This document shows, one piece after another, positions 1 to 7,323 of a DNA stretch of 64,000 nt. Positions within the stretch are counted from its first letter, which is position 1; every line of letters begins with the position of its first letter. The DNA comes from RYN-122 sp963761655 (lineage in GTDB: Bacteria > Actinomycetota > Actinomycetes > Mycobacteriales > SCTD01): assembly GCA_963761655.1 (NCBI GenBank), contig CAVXHI010000003.1, forward strand, positions 1 through 64,000, read 5' to 3'. The notes under the pieces were generated by a model, which was given only the letters and a program-made list of their open reading frames with translations, did not search any database and had not been told where the DNA came from. The translations under genes were made by a program, and so were the position numbers.

Positions 1-91
1 TAGAGCCGGGGCGGCAGGGGTGCCGCGCGCGCGTCGTCCGAGTGTGGCACCGGGGTCCGGAGGCAGCGAGCCGGGGACGGTGTGGAGAGCG

Positions 92-710
92 TCACCCCTT
101 GCGGGCCACCAGCGCGGTCCACCAGCCCAGGTAGCGGGTGGTCTGGCCGACGACCTCGAGCCCCGCCTCCCGGCAGGCGGCCGCGATCCCCTCCGGCGTC
201 GGGCGGTCGCCGTCGCGCGGGTGGTGGCTGACGGCGCGCAGCAGCGTGCTGTCGACGAACGACGCCGTCATCTCGGTCGAGCGGAAGGTGCCGCCGGGGC
301 GCAGCACGCGGGCTGCCTCGGCGACGGCGGCCCGCCAGTCCTCGGCGTGGTGGAGCACGTGGTAGCCGAAGACGACGTCGTAGGACGCCGTCCTCGGCCT
401 GCAGCCGCGTCACGTCGCCCTGCTCGACGGTCGCCCGGCTGCCCACTGCCCTCCGGCACGCCGCGACGCTGGCCGGGTGCAGCTCGACGCCGTGCGCCGA
501 CGCCGCCCCGAAGGCGTCCAGCGCCAGCAGCAGTCCGGTGCCGCGCCGTCCGGGTCCGAGCTCGAGGGCGCGGGCGCCGTCGGTGCGGCCGCCGAGGGCG
601 AGCAGCTCGCGGGCCTCGAGGACGTCCTGGGCCTGGGCCCGCACGTACGAGTCGACCCACAGCCGGTTGCCGTTCACGTACGTGGGCGGGACACGTGTCT
701 CGGTCGTCAT
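92..710 (-). CDS. class I SAM-dependent methyltransferase (frameshifted)
   Basis: Reading from the ATG at 710, the protein carries a class I methyltransferase fold: motif I (LELGPGRRGTG, about residues 44-54), an acidic residue ending the next strand (GVELHPAS), and a late segment HHAEDW...RVLRPGG typical of the motif after strand 4. The substrate cannot be told. The frame changes near position 385: upstream the protein ends in an Arg-rich run, while one frame over it resumes as YDVVFGYHVLHHAEDW. One base is therefore wrong, or the gene is truly broken. It stands alone on the minus strand, and the 91 bases before its stop show nothing recognisable. Confidence 0.7.
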
Positions 711-755
711 GGCTGCTGCGGTTCCCGGGGGTGCGGGCTCGGGAACGCCGGGGAC

Positions 756-1373
756 ATGGTCGACCTGCTCACTGTCCCCCGCACCGTCGTCCGGGGCGGT
801 GTGGCCGCCGCCCTCGGGCTCGGTACCGCCGTCCGGGGCGCCCGCGTGTTCCACCCGCACGGCGCCACCCGGACCTGCCGGCTGGTGGTCGACGGCGGCC
901 AGGCCTGGGGCAGCACGCTGCTCGACGACGCCGCGGTCCACGAGGGCGTCGTGCGGCTGAGCCGTGGCGTGGGACTGCCGGCGCCGCTGCCCGACGTCGA
1001 CGGCCTCGCCCTGCGTCTGCCCGGGCTGGGCCGGGACGGCCGGCCGCTCGACCTGCTGGCGAACAGCGCCTGGCGGTACGCCTTCGCGCCGTCGGTGATC
1101 GCCCCGACGTGGTCGTCGGTGCTGCCGTACCGCACGGGAACGGGCCGACGGGTCCTGCTCGGCGCCCGCCCCACGCGCGAGGGGTTCACGCTGCTCGTCG
1201 CCCCGCTGCTGGGCGGCGTGGATGGAGTGGGGCAGCTGACGCTCGGCGAGCCGGTCGACGGCGAGGACCTCCGCTTCGCGCCGACCGTCGGCGCGGACGA
1301 CCTCGAGCCGGTCGAGCTGTTCCGCACGCTGCGGGCCTGGGCCTACGACGCCTCTCAGGCAGGGCGCGACTGA
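756..1373 (+). CDS. conserved hypothetical protein, ~205 aa
   Basis: The reading frame has strong third-position GC bias and opens at an ATG just after GGGGAC. The product, MVDLLTVPRTVVRGG..., has a short hydrophobic stretch near residues 10-25, then a mixed alpha/beta protein with the patterns LPGLGRDGRPLDLL and LGARPTREGFTLL. I recognise it only as a type annotated as hypothetical in actinomycetes; no catalytic motif is visible. Its stop overlaps the 3' end of the convergent haloperoxidase-like gene by about 19 bases. Confidence 0.65.
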   Translation: MVDLLTVPRTVVRGGVAAALGLGTAVRGARVFHPHGATRTCRLVVDGGQAWGSTLLDDAAVHEGVVRLSRGVGLPAPLPDVDGLALRLPGLGRDGRPLDLLANSAWRYAFAPSVIAPTWSSVLPYRTGTGRRVLLGARPTREGFTLLVAPLLGGVDGVGQLTLGEPVDGEDLRFAPTVGADDLEPVELFRTLRAWAYDASQAGRD

Positions 1374-2476
1374 CCCAGGACGGCCCGCCCGACGGCGCGG
1401 CCGAGGGCGGTCCCGGCCTCGTCGCTCTGCCGGAGGTGGACCCCGCCCCAGACGCGGGCGTCCTCGTTCTCCTGCACGAGCTGCTGCCAGGCGGTCCAGC
1501 TCCGGCCGCGGGCCGTGACGGGGACGTCGCCGACGAGCTGCTCCAGGACGGTCGCGGCCGCGCCGGCGTAGGCGCAGTGGCCGCTCGGGTGCTCCGGGTT
1601 CGGCGGGGTCTCCACCAGCGGCAGCCAGCCGGGGAGGCCGCCCTCCCGGAGCGCGGTCACCGGGCGCCAGCGGGGGGCGCGGTACTTGTCGCGGTAGACC
1701 GCCAGGGTCGCGTCGAGGGTGGCCCGGTGCACGGCGCCCACGACGGCGGCCGCGCGGGCCGGGGGCATCCCCACGACGACGGGGCGGACGGCGTCGCTCC
1801 AGATCCCGACGGCCGACGGGCCCCAGTACAGGGCGGTCGCGGTCTGCGCCGGGGTGCGTCCGGTGCTGCCGGCCTCCCCGAGGCGGCGGACCTCGTCGAG
1901 GTCGGTCCGGTAGCGGGGGCTGTCGAGGGCGGAGGCCGGGGCGGAGCGCAGGGCCCCGGTGTCGGCGGCGGGGCGGGCCCGGGCCAGGCCGGACGAGCCG
2001 CCGGGGAGCAGGCCGGGCGGCGTCGGGCGCCAGACGCCGGGCGCGGCCGGGGGCGGGCTGTACGGCGGGTCGACGTCGTCGACGGACAGCCCGTCGTCCC
2101 GCCGCTCGGCGAGCAGGGTCCGGGCCGCAGCCCGGCCGCGGGCGAGCCCGGGACCGTCCGCGCAGGACGCGTCGAGCGCCCGGGCCACGGCCGCCCGCCG
2201 GGACGGGACCACGTCGCGGAGCACCTCCGACACCGCACCCGCGAGGGCGTCGTCGGCGCCGGGACCTCGCGCGGACCGCTCGGCGGCGGTCCAGGCGACC
2301 GCCCAGGTGCGGTCGGCGACGGCGTCGGGGAGGCCGCGGACGGCGAGCGCGGTCTGGTCGTACCAGCGGGGGACGGCGGCGACCCCGGACGTGCAGCCGT
2401 GCGGGACGACCAGGACGGCGACGGCCGCGGCCGTCAGGACGCCCGCGAGGACCGCGGCTACTCGACGGGCAGCGAT
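1355..2476 (-). CDS. vanadium haloperoxidase-related / PAP2-fold phosphatase, secreted
   Basis: The C-terminal half carries the three parts of the PAP2/vanadium-haloperoxidase active site: K-x6-RP (KYRAPRWRP), the PSGH box (HPSGHCAYAG) and an R...H...D stretch (RVWGGVHLRQSDE). These bind phosphate or vanadate in this superfamily. The N terminus is hydrophobic (VAAVLAGVLTAAAVAVLVV) and is probably a signal peptide or lipoprotein leader (a Cys follows), so the enzyme should act outside the membrane. Length is about 370 aa. No ATG, GTG or TTG start lies in frame after the stop of the upstream EamA gene (2458). The ATC at 2476 is only the edge of what looks coding, so the true start is unresolved. 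Halide oxidation versus phosphatase activity cannot be decided. Confidence 0.7.
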   Translation of the reverse strand: MAARRVAAVLAGVLTAAAVAVLVVPHGCTSGVAAVPRWYDQTALAVRGLPDAVADRTWAVAWTAAERSARGPGADDALAGAVSEVLRDVVPSRRAAVARALDASCADGPGLARGRAAARTLLAERRDDGLSVDDVDPPYSPPPAAPGVWRPTPPGLLPGGSSGLARARPAADTGALRSAPASALDSPRYRTDLDEVRRLGEAGSTGRTPAQTATALYWGPSAVGIWSDAVRPVVVGMPPARAAAVVGAVHRATLDATLAVYRDKYRAPRWRPVTALREGGLPGWLPLVETPPNPEHPSGHCAYAGAAATVLEQLVGDVPVTARGRSWTAWQQLVQENEDARVWGGVHLRQSDEAGTALGRAVGRAVLGQSRPA

Positions 2477-3363
2477 GGCGAGGCCTCCCCCGCGCGGATG
2501 ACCAGGGCCAGGCCGAGCACCAGCAGCACCGCCGCCGGGACGGCGAGCAGCGGCGGGGTCTGCCCGAGGAACAGCGCCGCGATGAGGGCGGCGCCGGGGA
2601 TCTCGAACAGGATCGACAGGCTGACCAGGGTGGGGCTGACCGACCGCAGGACGGTGTTGAACAGGGAGTGCCCCAGCAGCTGCGCCCCCGCCGTGAGGGC
2701 CAGGAGGCGGAGCCAGTCGACGCCGTCGTAGCCGGACAGCGCCTGGCCGCCGACGACGCAGACCGGGAGCAGGAGCAGGGCGGTCGTGGCGTAGCAGAGG
2801 GTCGTGTAGGTGGTCGTGGAGACGCTGCGACGGACCTCGCTGCCCACCACCATGTAGCCGGCGGCGAAGGCGCCTCCGGCCACCGCCATGAGGTCGCCGA
2901 CCAGCGCCTGCCCGGACACCTGCAGGTCCGCCCCGGACAGCAGCAGGGCGCCCGACACCGCGACGCCGATCCCGCTCCACACCTGCGCGGAGACGTGGGA
3001 GCCCCGGGCCCGGGCCAGCAGGGCGGCCCACACCGGCTGCGTCGCCACCAGCGCGGTGGCGGAGGCGACCGAGGTGTACCGCAGCGACGGGATCCAGACC
3101 GCGAAGTGGAGGGCGAGCAGGGCGCCGGCGACCAGGGCCAGCCGCCACTCGTGCCGGGTCAGCCCGCGCAGCTCGCTCCGGCGGCGCAGCAGGACGGCCG
3201 GGACGAGGACGACGCCGGCCAGGGCGTTGCGCCAGAACGCGATCGCCAGGGCGGGGACCGCGGTCGCGGCGATGAGCGGGCCCGACGTGGAGACCGCGCC
3301 GAGCGCGACCGTGAGCAGCAGCGCGTCGACCCGGGGCACCGGAGGGGGAGCGGTGCGGGTCAC
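2458..3363 (-). CDS. EamA/DMT-family transporter
   Basis: The product is 301 aa with about ten hydrophobic helices in two repeats, the usual size of EamA (DUF6) drug/metabolite transporters. The first repeat includes FWRNALAGVVLVPA and the second LFEIPGAALIAALFLGQ, a common signature at the end of these proteins. It is probably an inner-membrane exporter of small metabolites; the substrate is unknown. It sits directly upstream of the haloperoxidase-like gene on the same strand, with the two reading frames touching, so co-transcription is likely. The 9-base gap to the divergent small gene at 3373 leaves little promoter room. Confidence 0.85.
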   Translation of the reverse strand: MTRTAPPPVPRVDALLLTVALGAVSTSGPLIAATAVPALAIAFWRNALAGVVLVPAVLLRRRSELRGLTRHEWRLALVAGALLALHFAVWIPSLRYTSVASATALVATQPVWAALLARARGSHVSAQVWSGIGVAVSGALLLSGADLQVSGQALVGDLMAVAGGAFAAGYMVVGSEVRRSVSTTTYTTLCYATTALLLLPVCVVGGQALSGYDGVDWLRLLALTAGAQLLGHSLFNTVLRSVSPTLVSLSILFEIPGAALIAALFLGQTPPLLAVPAAVLLVLGLALVIRAGEASPSLPVE

Positions 3364-3372
3364 GGGGCAAGG

Positions 3373-3768
3373 ATGTCAGGCGTGACCGTCGACCGCCTCG
3401 TCGCCGAGGCCACCCGCAGGAGCGGGCTGGTGTGGGTGCGGCCGTCGTCCGGAGGCCCGGAGCGGCCGGTCTGGCACGTGTGGGACGAGTCCGCCGCTCT
3501 CGTGGTCACCGGTGGGCTGGAGCAGCCGTTCCCGGACGCGGACGAGGTCGTGGTGTCGGTGCGCAGCCGGGCGCGGCAGGGCGACCTGCTCGTGCGGTGG
3601 GTCGCGGCCGTCGTCGTCCTGGAGCCCGGCGCCGAGGGCTACGACGACGCCGTCCGGCTGCTGCACGCCGAGCGGCTCAACGCCCCCGACGGCGAGCAGC
3701 AGCCGGAGCGCTGGGCGCGGGAGAGCCGGGTGCTGCGGCTCGTCCCGACCGGGGAGCTCAGGGCCTGA
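3373..3768 (+). CDS. conserved hypothetical protein, ~131 aa
   Basis: The frame opens at ATG 3373 (AAGGATG), with a GTG three codons later as an alternative. The product has the pattern SGLVWVR...RPVWHVW...VVTGG...VVVSVRSR...LNAPDGEQQPERWARES, which I recognise as a small family of uncharacterised actinobacterial proteins. The alternating hydrophobic strands suggest a beta-barrel, possibly related to split-barrel flavin-binding proteins, but that is a guess. Its 3' end overlaps the convergent phzF-like gene by 11 bases. Confidence 0.7.
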   Translation: MSGVTVDRLVAEATRRSGLVWVRPSSGGPERPVWHVWDESAALVVTGGLEQPFPDADEVVVSVRSRARQGDLLVRWVAAVVVLEPGAEGYDDAVRLLHAERLNAPDGEQQPERWARESRVLRLVPTGELRA

Positions 3769-4579
3769 CGACCTCGCCGCGCGCCACCGGCACCACCGAG
3801 CCGCGGACCTGGAACCGGTCGCCGACCCGGCGGCAGCGCAGCACCGACCGGCGGCCCATCTCGACGCCCTGCGTGACGACGTACTCGGGCTCCGCCAGCC
3901 CCGACGCCGCCAGCCACACCCCGAGCCCCAGCTGGGCGCTCCCGGTGGCGGGGTCCTCGGGGACGCCGACGCCGCCGGCGAAGACCCGGCTGCGGACCTC
4001 GCCGTCGACGGGGAGCGTGAAGACGTTCACGCCCGAGTGCCCGAGCCCCTCGAGCAGGCGCAGGTCCGGCGACGTCCGGGCGAGGGCGTCCGGCACGACG
4101 GCCAGGTGGGCGAAGTCGATGCCCGTGCCGCAGACCCGGGGGGCCGGTCCGGCGAGGTCGGACGGCTCCAGCCCGACGGCGGCGAGCAGCGGGGCCGGGT
4201 CCACCTCGCCGGCGTCGTGCGGCTCGCCGCCGGTGAGGGCGACGTCGTCGGGGCCGACCTCCAGCGGCAGCAGGCCCGCCCCGCACGCCATCGTGACCGG
4301 ACCGGGAGTGACCCGGCCGAGCTGCGCCATCACCCACGCCGCGCCCACCGACGGGTGGCCGGCGAAGGGCAGCTCGACCGCCGGCGTGAAGATCCGCAGC
4401 CGGTAGTCCGCGTCGTCGCAGGCCTGCGGGAAGGCCGTCTCGGACAGGTTGAACTCGCGGGCCAGTGCCTGCAGCTGCGCCGTCTCCATGCCGTCGGTGT
4501 CGAGGACGACGGCCAGCGGGTTGCCGGAGAAGGCGGTGCCGGTGAAGACGTCGACGACCTGGTAGGCCAGCGTGCTCAT
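3758..4579 (-). CDS. PhzF family isomerase/epimerase
   Basis: The product is 273 aa, the usual PhzF length, with the family's start (YQVVDVFT...SGNPLAVV) and the catalytic glutamate in NLSETAF (about residue 45). The repeat-half motifs FTPAVELPFAGHPSVGAA and GVPEDPATGSAQ are also present. Family members are two-lobed, diaminopimelate-epimerase-like isomerases; the substrate here is unknown. The ATG at 4579 overlaps the stop of the SDR gene upstream on the same strand, so the two are probably translated from one message. Confidence 0.88.
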   Translation of the reverse strand: MSTLAYQVVDVFTGTAFSGNPLAVVLDTDGMETAQLQALAREFNLSETAFPQACDDADYRLRIFTPAVELPFAGHPSVGAAWVMAQLGRVTPGPVTMACGAGLLPLEVGPDDVALTGGEPHDAGEVDPAPLLAAVGLEPSDLAGPAPRVCGTGIDFAHLAVVPDALARTSPDLRLLEGLGHSGVNVFTLPVDGEVRSRVFAGGVGVPEDPATGSAQLGLGVWLAASGLAEPEYVVTQGVEMGRRSVLRCRRVGDRFQVRGSVVPVARGEVVRP

Positions 4580-5340
4580 CAGGTGATCGTGAGCCCGCCG
4601 TCGACCGCGAGGGTCTGGCCGGTGACGTAGCTGCCGGCGTCGGAGGCGAGGAAGACCAGCGCGGCCGCGAGCTCCTCGGCCTCGCCCTTCCGCCCGGCGA
4701 CGACGCGCATCATCATGAGGTCGAGGTAGCCGTCGGGGTACTGGTCGGTCATCTCCGAGGTGAAGAACCCGGGCGCCAGGCAGTTGACGCGGATGCCCTT
4801 GCGGGCGGTCCACTGCTGGGCGAGGTCGCGGGTGAGGCCGATCATCGCGGCCTTGGTCGCGGCGTAGGCGGCCTGCGGCAGGCCCGCGGTCGTGAGGCCG
4901 AGGACGCTGCCGATGTTCACGATCGAGCTGCCCGGCTGCATGACCCGGCCGCAGGCCTGGGCCATCCAGTAGGCGCCGTTGAGGTTCACGTCGACGACCT
5001 GCCGGAACTGCTCGGGGGTCTCGCGGGTCGCGGGGACGGCCGTGCCGATGCCGGCGTTGTTGACCAGGACGTCGACCCGGCCGAACTCCTCCATCGCCCT
5101 GGCCACGAGGGCGGTGCACTGGTCGGGGTCGGACACGTCGGTGCCGTGCGCGACGTAGCGGCGTCCCGCGGCCTCGACCAGGGCGCCGGTCTCGGGCAGG
5201 CGGTCGACCCGGCGGGCCCCGAGGGCGACGTCGGCGCCGGCCTCGGCGAGGGCCTGGGCGAAGGCGACGCCGAGGCCGGAGGAGGCACCGGTGACGACGG
5301 CCACCTTGCCGTCGAGGCGGAAGCGGTCGAGCACGGACAC
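4579..5340 (-). CDS. SDR family NAD(P)-dependent oxidoreductase
   Basis: This is a classical short-chain dehydrogenase of 253 aa. It has the TGxxxGxG cofactor loop (VTGASSGLG), the NNAG motif (VLVNNAG), a catalytic Ser (NIGS) and YxxxK (AAYAATKAA), and it ends with the usual VDGG. I chose the GTG at 5340 because AAGGAG sits 8 bases before it; longer in-frame reading upstream is Arg-rich and non-coding in character. It is probably a glucose/ribitol-type or 3-oxoacyl reductase-like enzyme; the substrate is unknown. It is co-directional with and overlapping phzF. Confidence 0.88.
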   Translation of the reverse strand: MSVLDRFRLDGKVAVVTGASSGLGVAFAQALAEAGADVALGARRVDRLPETGALVEAAGRRYVAHGTDVSDPDQCTALVARAMEEFGRVDVLVNNAGIGTAVPATRETPEQFRQVVDVNLNGAYWMAQACGRVMQPGSSIVNIGSVLGLTTAGLPQAAYAATKAAMIGLTRDLAQQWTARKGIRVNCLAPGFFTSEMTDQYPDGYLDLMMMRVVAGRKGEAEELAAALVFLASDAGSYVTGQTLAVDGGLTIT

Positions 5341-5369
5341 GAGGGGCTCCTTGTCAGAGGTGGTCCCCC

Positions 5370-5375
5370 TAGGGT
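5370..5375 (+). promoter_or_regulatory. -10 box TAGGGT, leaderless start for the MgtE_N/CBS gene
   Basis: TAGGGT is followed by exactly six bases and then the GTG at 5382. In actinobacteria a TANNNT box 6-7 bases before the start codon marks a leaderless transcript. No ribosome-binding site is present between them. Confidence 0.6.
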
Positions 5376-5381
5376 CGCACT

Positions 5382-6617
5382 GTGAGCACCGCCGGTCGCG
5401 TCTTCGTCGCACGCGTCGCCGGGCTGCCCGTCTTCGACCCCAACGGCGACCAGGTCGGGCGGGTCCGGGACGTCGTCGTCGCGCTGCGGATCGGCCGCGA
5501 CGCCCCCCGGGTGCTCGGCCTCGCCGTCGAGATCCAGGCCCGGCGCCGGATCTTCGTGCCGATGGGCCGGGTCACCTCGATCGAGCCCGACGCCGTCCTG
5601 CTGTCGACCGGGACGGTGAGCCTGCGCCGCTTCGACAAGCGGCCCGGCGAGACCCTGGTGATCGCCGAGCTGATGGACCGGCGGGTGCAGCTGGTCTCCT
5701 CGGGCGAGGACGTGACGGTCCTCGACATCGCCATGGAGCAGACCCGCACCGACTTCCTGCTGACCCGGGTCGCCGTGCGGAAGGGTCGCGGCCGGCGTCG
5801 GGCGGAGGTCGTGCAGCTCGACTGGGACGAGGTCACCGGCTTCTCGCTGCCCGAGGACGGCCAGGGCGCCGCGAACATGCTGGCGGTCTTCGAGAAGCTC
5901 CGCCCCGCCGACCTCGCCGGCGTCATGCACGACCTGTCGAGCAAGCGGCGCGGCGAGATCGCGGCCGCGCTGGACGACGAGCGCCTGGCCGACGTCCTCG
6001 AGGAGATGCCCGAGGACGAGCAGGTCGAGCTGCTCGGCGGTCTCGAGGACGAGCGCGCCGCCGACGTCCTGGAGGCCATGGCGCCCGACGACGCCGCCGA
6101 CCTCCTGGGCGAGCTCCCGGCCGCCGACGCCGAGCGGCTGCTGACCCTCATGGAGCCGGACGAGGCCGGGCCGGTGCGGCAGCTGCTGGCCTACGGCGAC
6201 GACACCGCCGGCGGCCTCATGACCCCCGAGCCGGTGGTCCTGCCGCCGAACGCCACCGTGGCGGACGCCCTCGCCGCCGTCCGGAACCCCGACCTGTCGC
6301 CGGCCCTGGCCGCGCAGGTCTACGTCGTGCGCCCCCCGTACGAGACCCCGACCGGCCGCTACCTCGGCACGGCGCACTTCCAGCGGCTGCTGCGCGAGCC
6401 GCCGTCGTCGCTGGTCTCCGCGGTGGTCGACACCGACATCGACCCGCTCGCGCCGGACTGCTCGCTCACCGACGTCACGCGGCACCTGGCGTCGTACAAC
6501 CTCGTCGCGGTGCCGATCGTCGACTCCGAGCAGCGCCTGGTCGGCGCCGTCACGGTCGACGACGTCCTGGACCACCTGCTCCCGGCGAACTGGCGCGAGG
6601 GCGCCCGCCGTGGCTGA
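5382..6617 (+). CDS. MgtE N-terminal/CBS domain protein with PRC barrel, no membrane domain
   Basis: The product is 411 aa. Residues about 1-120 resemble two PRC-barrel strands sets (LPVFDPNGDQVGRVRDVV; DRRVQLVSSGEDV). Then come the helical MgtE_N repeats (LADVLEEMPEDEQVELL, AADVLEAMAPDDAADLL) and a CBS pair (GLMTPEPVVLPPNATV...; DPLAPDCSLTDVTRHLASYN...VGAVTVDDVLDHLLP). In MgtE channels these parts sense Mg2+, but the transmembrane channel is absent. The protein is therefore a cytosolic sensor or regulator rather than a transporter. Its stop overlaps the start of the DUF1003 gene by eight bases, which argues for coupled function, perhaps in metal or membrane homeostasis. Confidence 0.85.
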   Translation: MSTAGRVFVARVAGLPVFDPNGDQVGRVRDVVVALRIGRDAPRVLGLAVEIQARRRIFVPMGRVTSIEPDAVLLSTGTVSLRRFDKRPGETLVIAELMDRRVQLVSSGEDVTVLDIAMEQTRTDFLLTRVAVRKGRGRRRAEVVQLDWDEVTGFSLPEDGQGAANMLAVFEKLRPADLAGVMHDLSSKRRGEIAAALDDERLADVLEEMPEDEQVELLGGLEDERAADVLEAMAPDDAADLLGELPAADAERLLTLMEPDEAGPVRQLLAYGDDTAGGLMTPEPVVLPPNATVADALAAVRNPDLSPALAAQVYVVRPPYETPTGRYLGTAHFQRLLREPPSSLVSAVVDTDIDPLAPDCSLTDVTRHLASYNLVAVPIVDSEQRLVGAVTVDDVLDHLLPANWREGARRG

Positions 6618-7277
6618 CAAGCAGACGCCGTCGCGGCGGCCACGGCTCGACCAGCCGGCCGTCACCGGCCGGACCTACCTCCCCCGCTACGACGACGACG
6701 CCTTCGGCCGGACCTCCGAGCGGATCGCCCGGTTCCTCGGCACGAGCAAGTTCCTCGTCTACCTGACCGTCGTCGTCATCCTGTGGCTGGCCTGGAACTG
6801 GCTGCTCCCGCCGCGCCTGCAGTTCGACCCCCGCGCGCAGAACTTCACGCTGCTCACCCTGATCCTGTCCCTGCAGGCCTCCTACGCCGCGCCGCTGATC
6901 CTGCTCGCGCAGAACCGGCAGGCCGACCGCGACCGCGTCACGCAGGAGGAGGACCGGGGCCAGAACGCCCGCCTGCAGGCCGACGTCGAGTACCTGACCC
7001 GGGAGCTCGCCTCGCTGCGGACGTCGCTGGGCGAGGTCGCCACCCGCGACTTCCTGCGCGACCAGCTGCGCGAGGTCACCGACGACATCGTGGCGAGGAG
7101 CGCCGCCGGCACGGCCGAGGCGGTCTACGACCGGCAGAAGCGGCTCGAGCGCGAGGAGCGCGAGCGGCGGGCCGAGCGCAAGCGGCGGCGCGAGGTGCAG
7201 CGCGACTCGCAGCGGGTGGAGGAGGCGGCCGGCGGGCTCGGGGATCCTTTCGTCGGGAGACGAAGGGCGAGCACTGA
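6610..7277 (+). CDS. DUF1003 domain membrane protein
   Basis: The GTG at 6610 overlaps the upstream stop. The product has DUF1003 features: two hydrophobic helices (FLVYLTVVVILWLAWNWLL and LLTLILSLQASYAAPLILLA) with the typical FDPRAQNFT...LLAQNRQADRD between and after them, then a long charged, probably coiled-coil tail rich in Arg and Glu. It is an inner-membrane protein of unknown role, commonly next to MgtE_N/CBS proteins in actinomycetes. In the literal sequence the frame does not stop before pilB. A one-base shift near 7240 would give the natural end ...RRETKGEH at 7277, which I adopt. Confidence 0.8.
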
Positions 7278-7288
7278 GGGAGTTCGGC

Positions 7289-7316
7289 TTCACCCGTACG
7301 GGTCAACGGCCGATGC
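7289..7316 (+). promoter_or_regulatory. possible sigma28 (FliA/WhiG)-type promoter of pilB with internal palindrome
   Basis: TTCA at 7289-7292 is followed after 16 bases by GCCGATGC at 7309-7316. This resembles the WhiG/FliA consensus TAAA-N15/16-GCCGATAA. Seven bases then lead to the GTG start at 7324, the same spacing as the leaderless starts elsewhere in the window. The spacer holds a perfect 12-base palindrome, ACCCGTACGGGT (7292-7303), which could be an operator. This assignment is by inspection only. Confidence 0.5.
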
Positions 7317-7323
7317 ACCTCCC

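Noticed and set aside
20..2731. Very long open frame on the plus strand (about 900 codons)
   Set aside because: Its translation is Arg/Pro/Ala-rich with no family features, and it lies antisense to the methyltransferase, haloperoxidase-like and EamA genes, which have clear motifs. Long antisense frames are expected at this GC content.
5382..6617. Magnesium transporter MgtE
   Set aside because: Only the N-terminal, CBS and PRC-like parts are present; no transmembrane channel helices exist in the protein.
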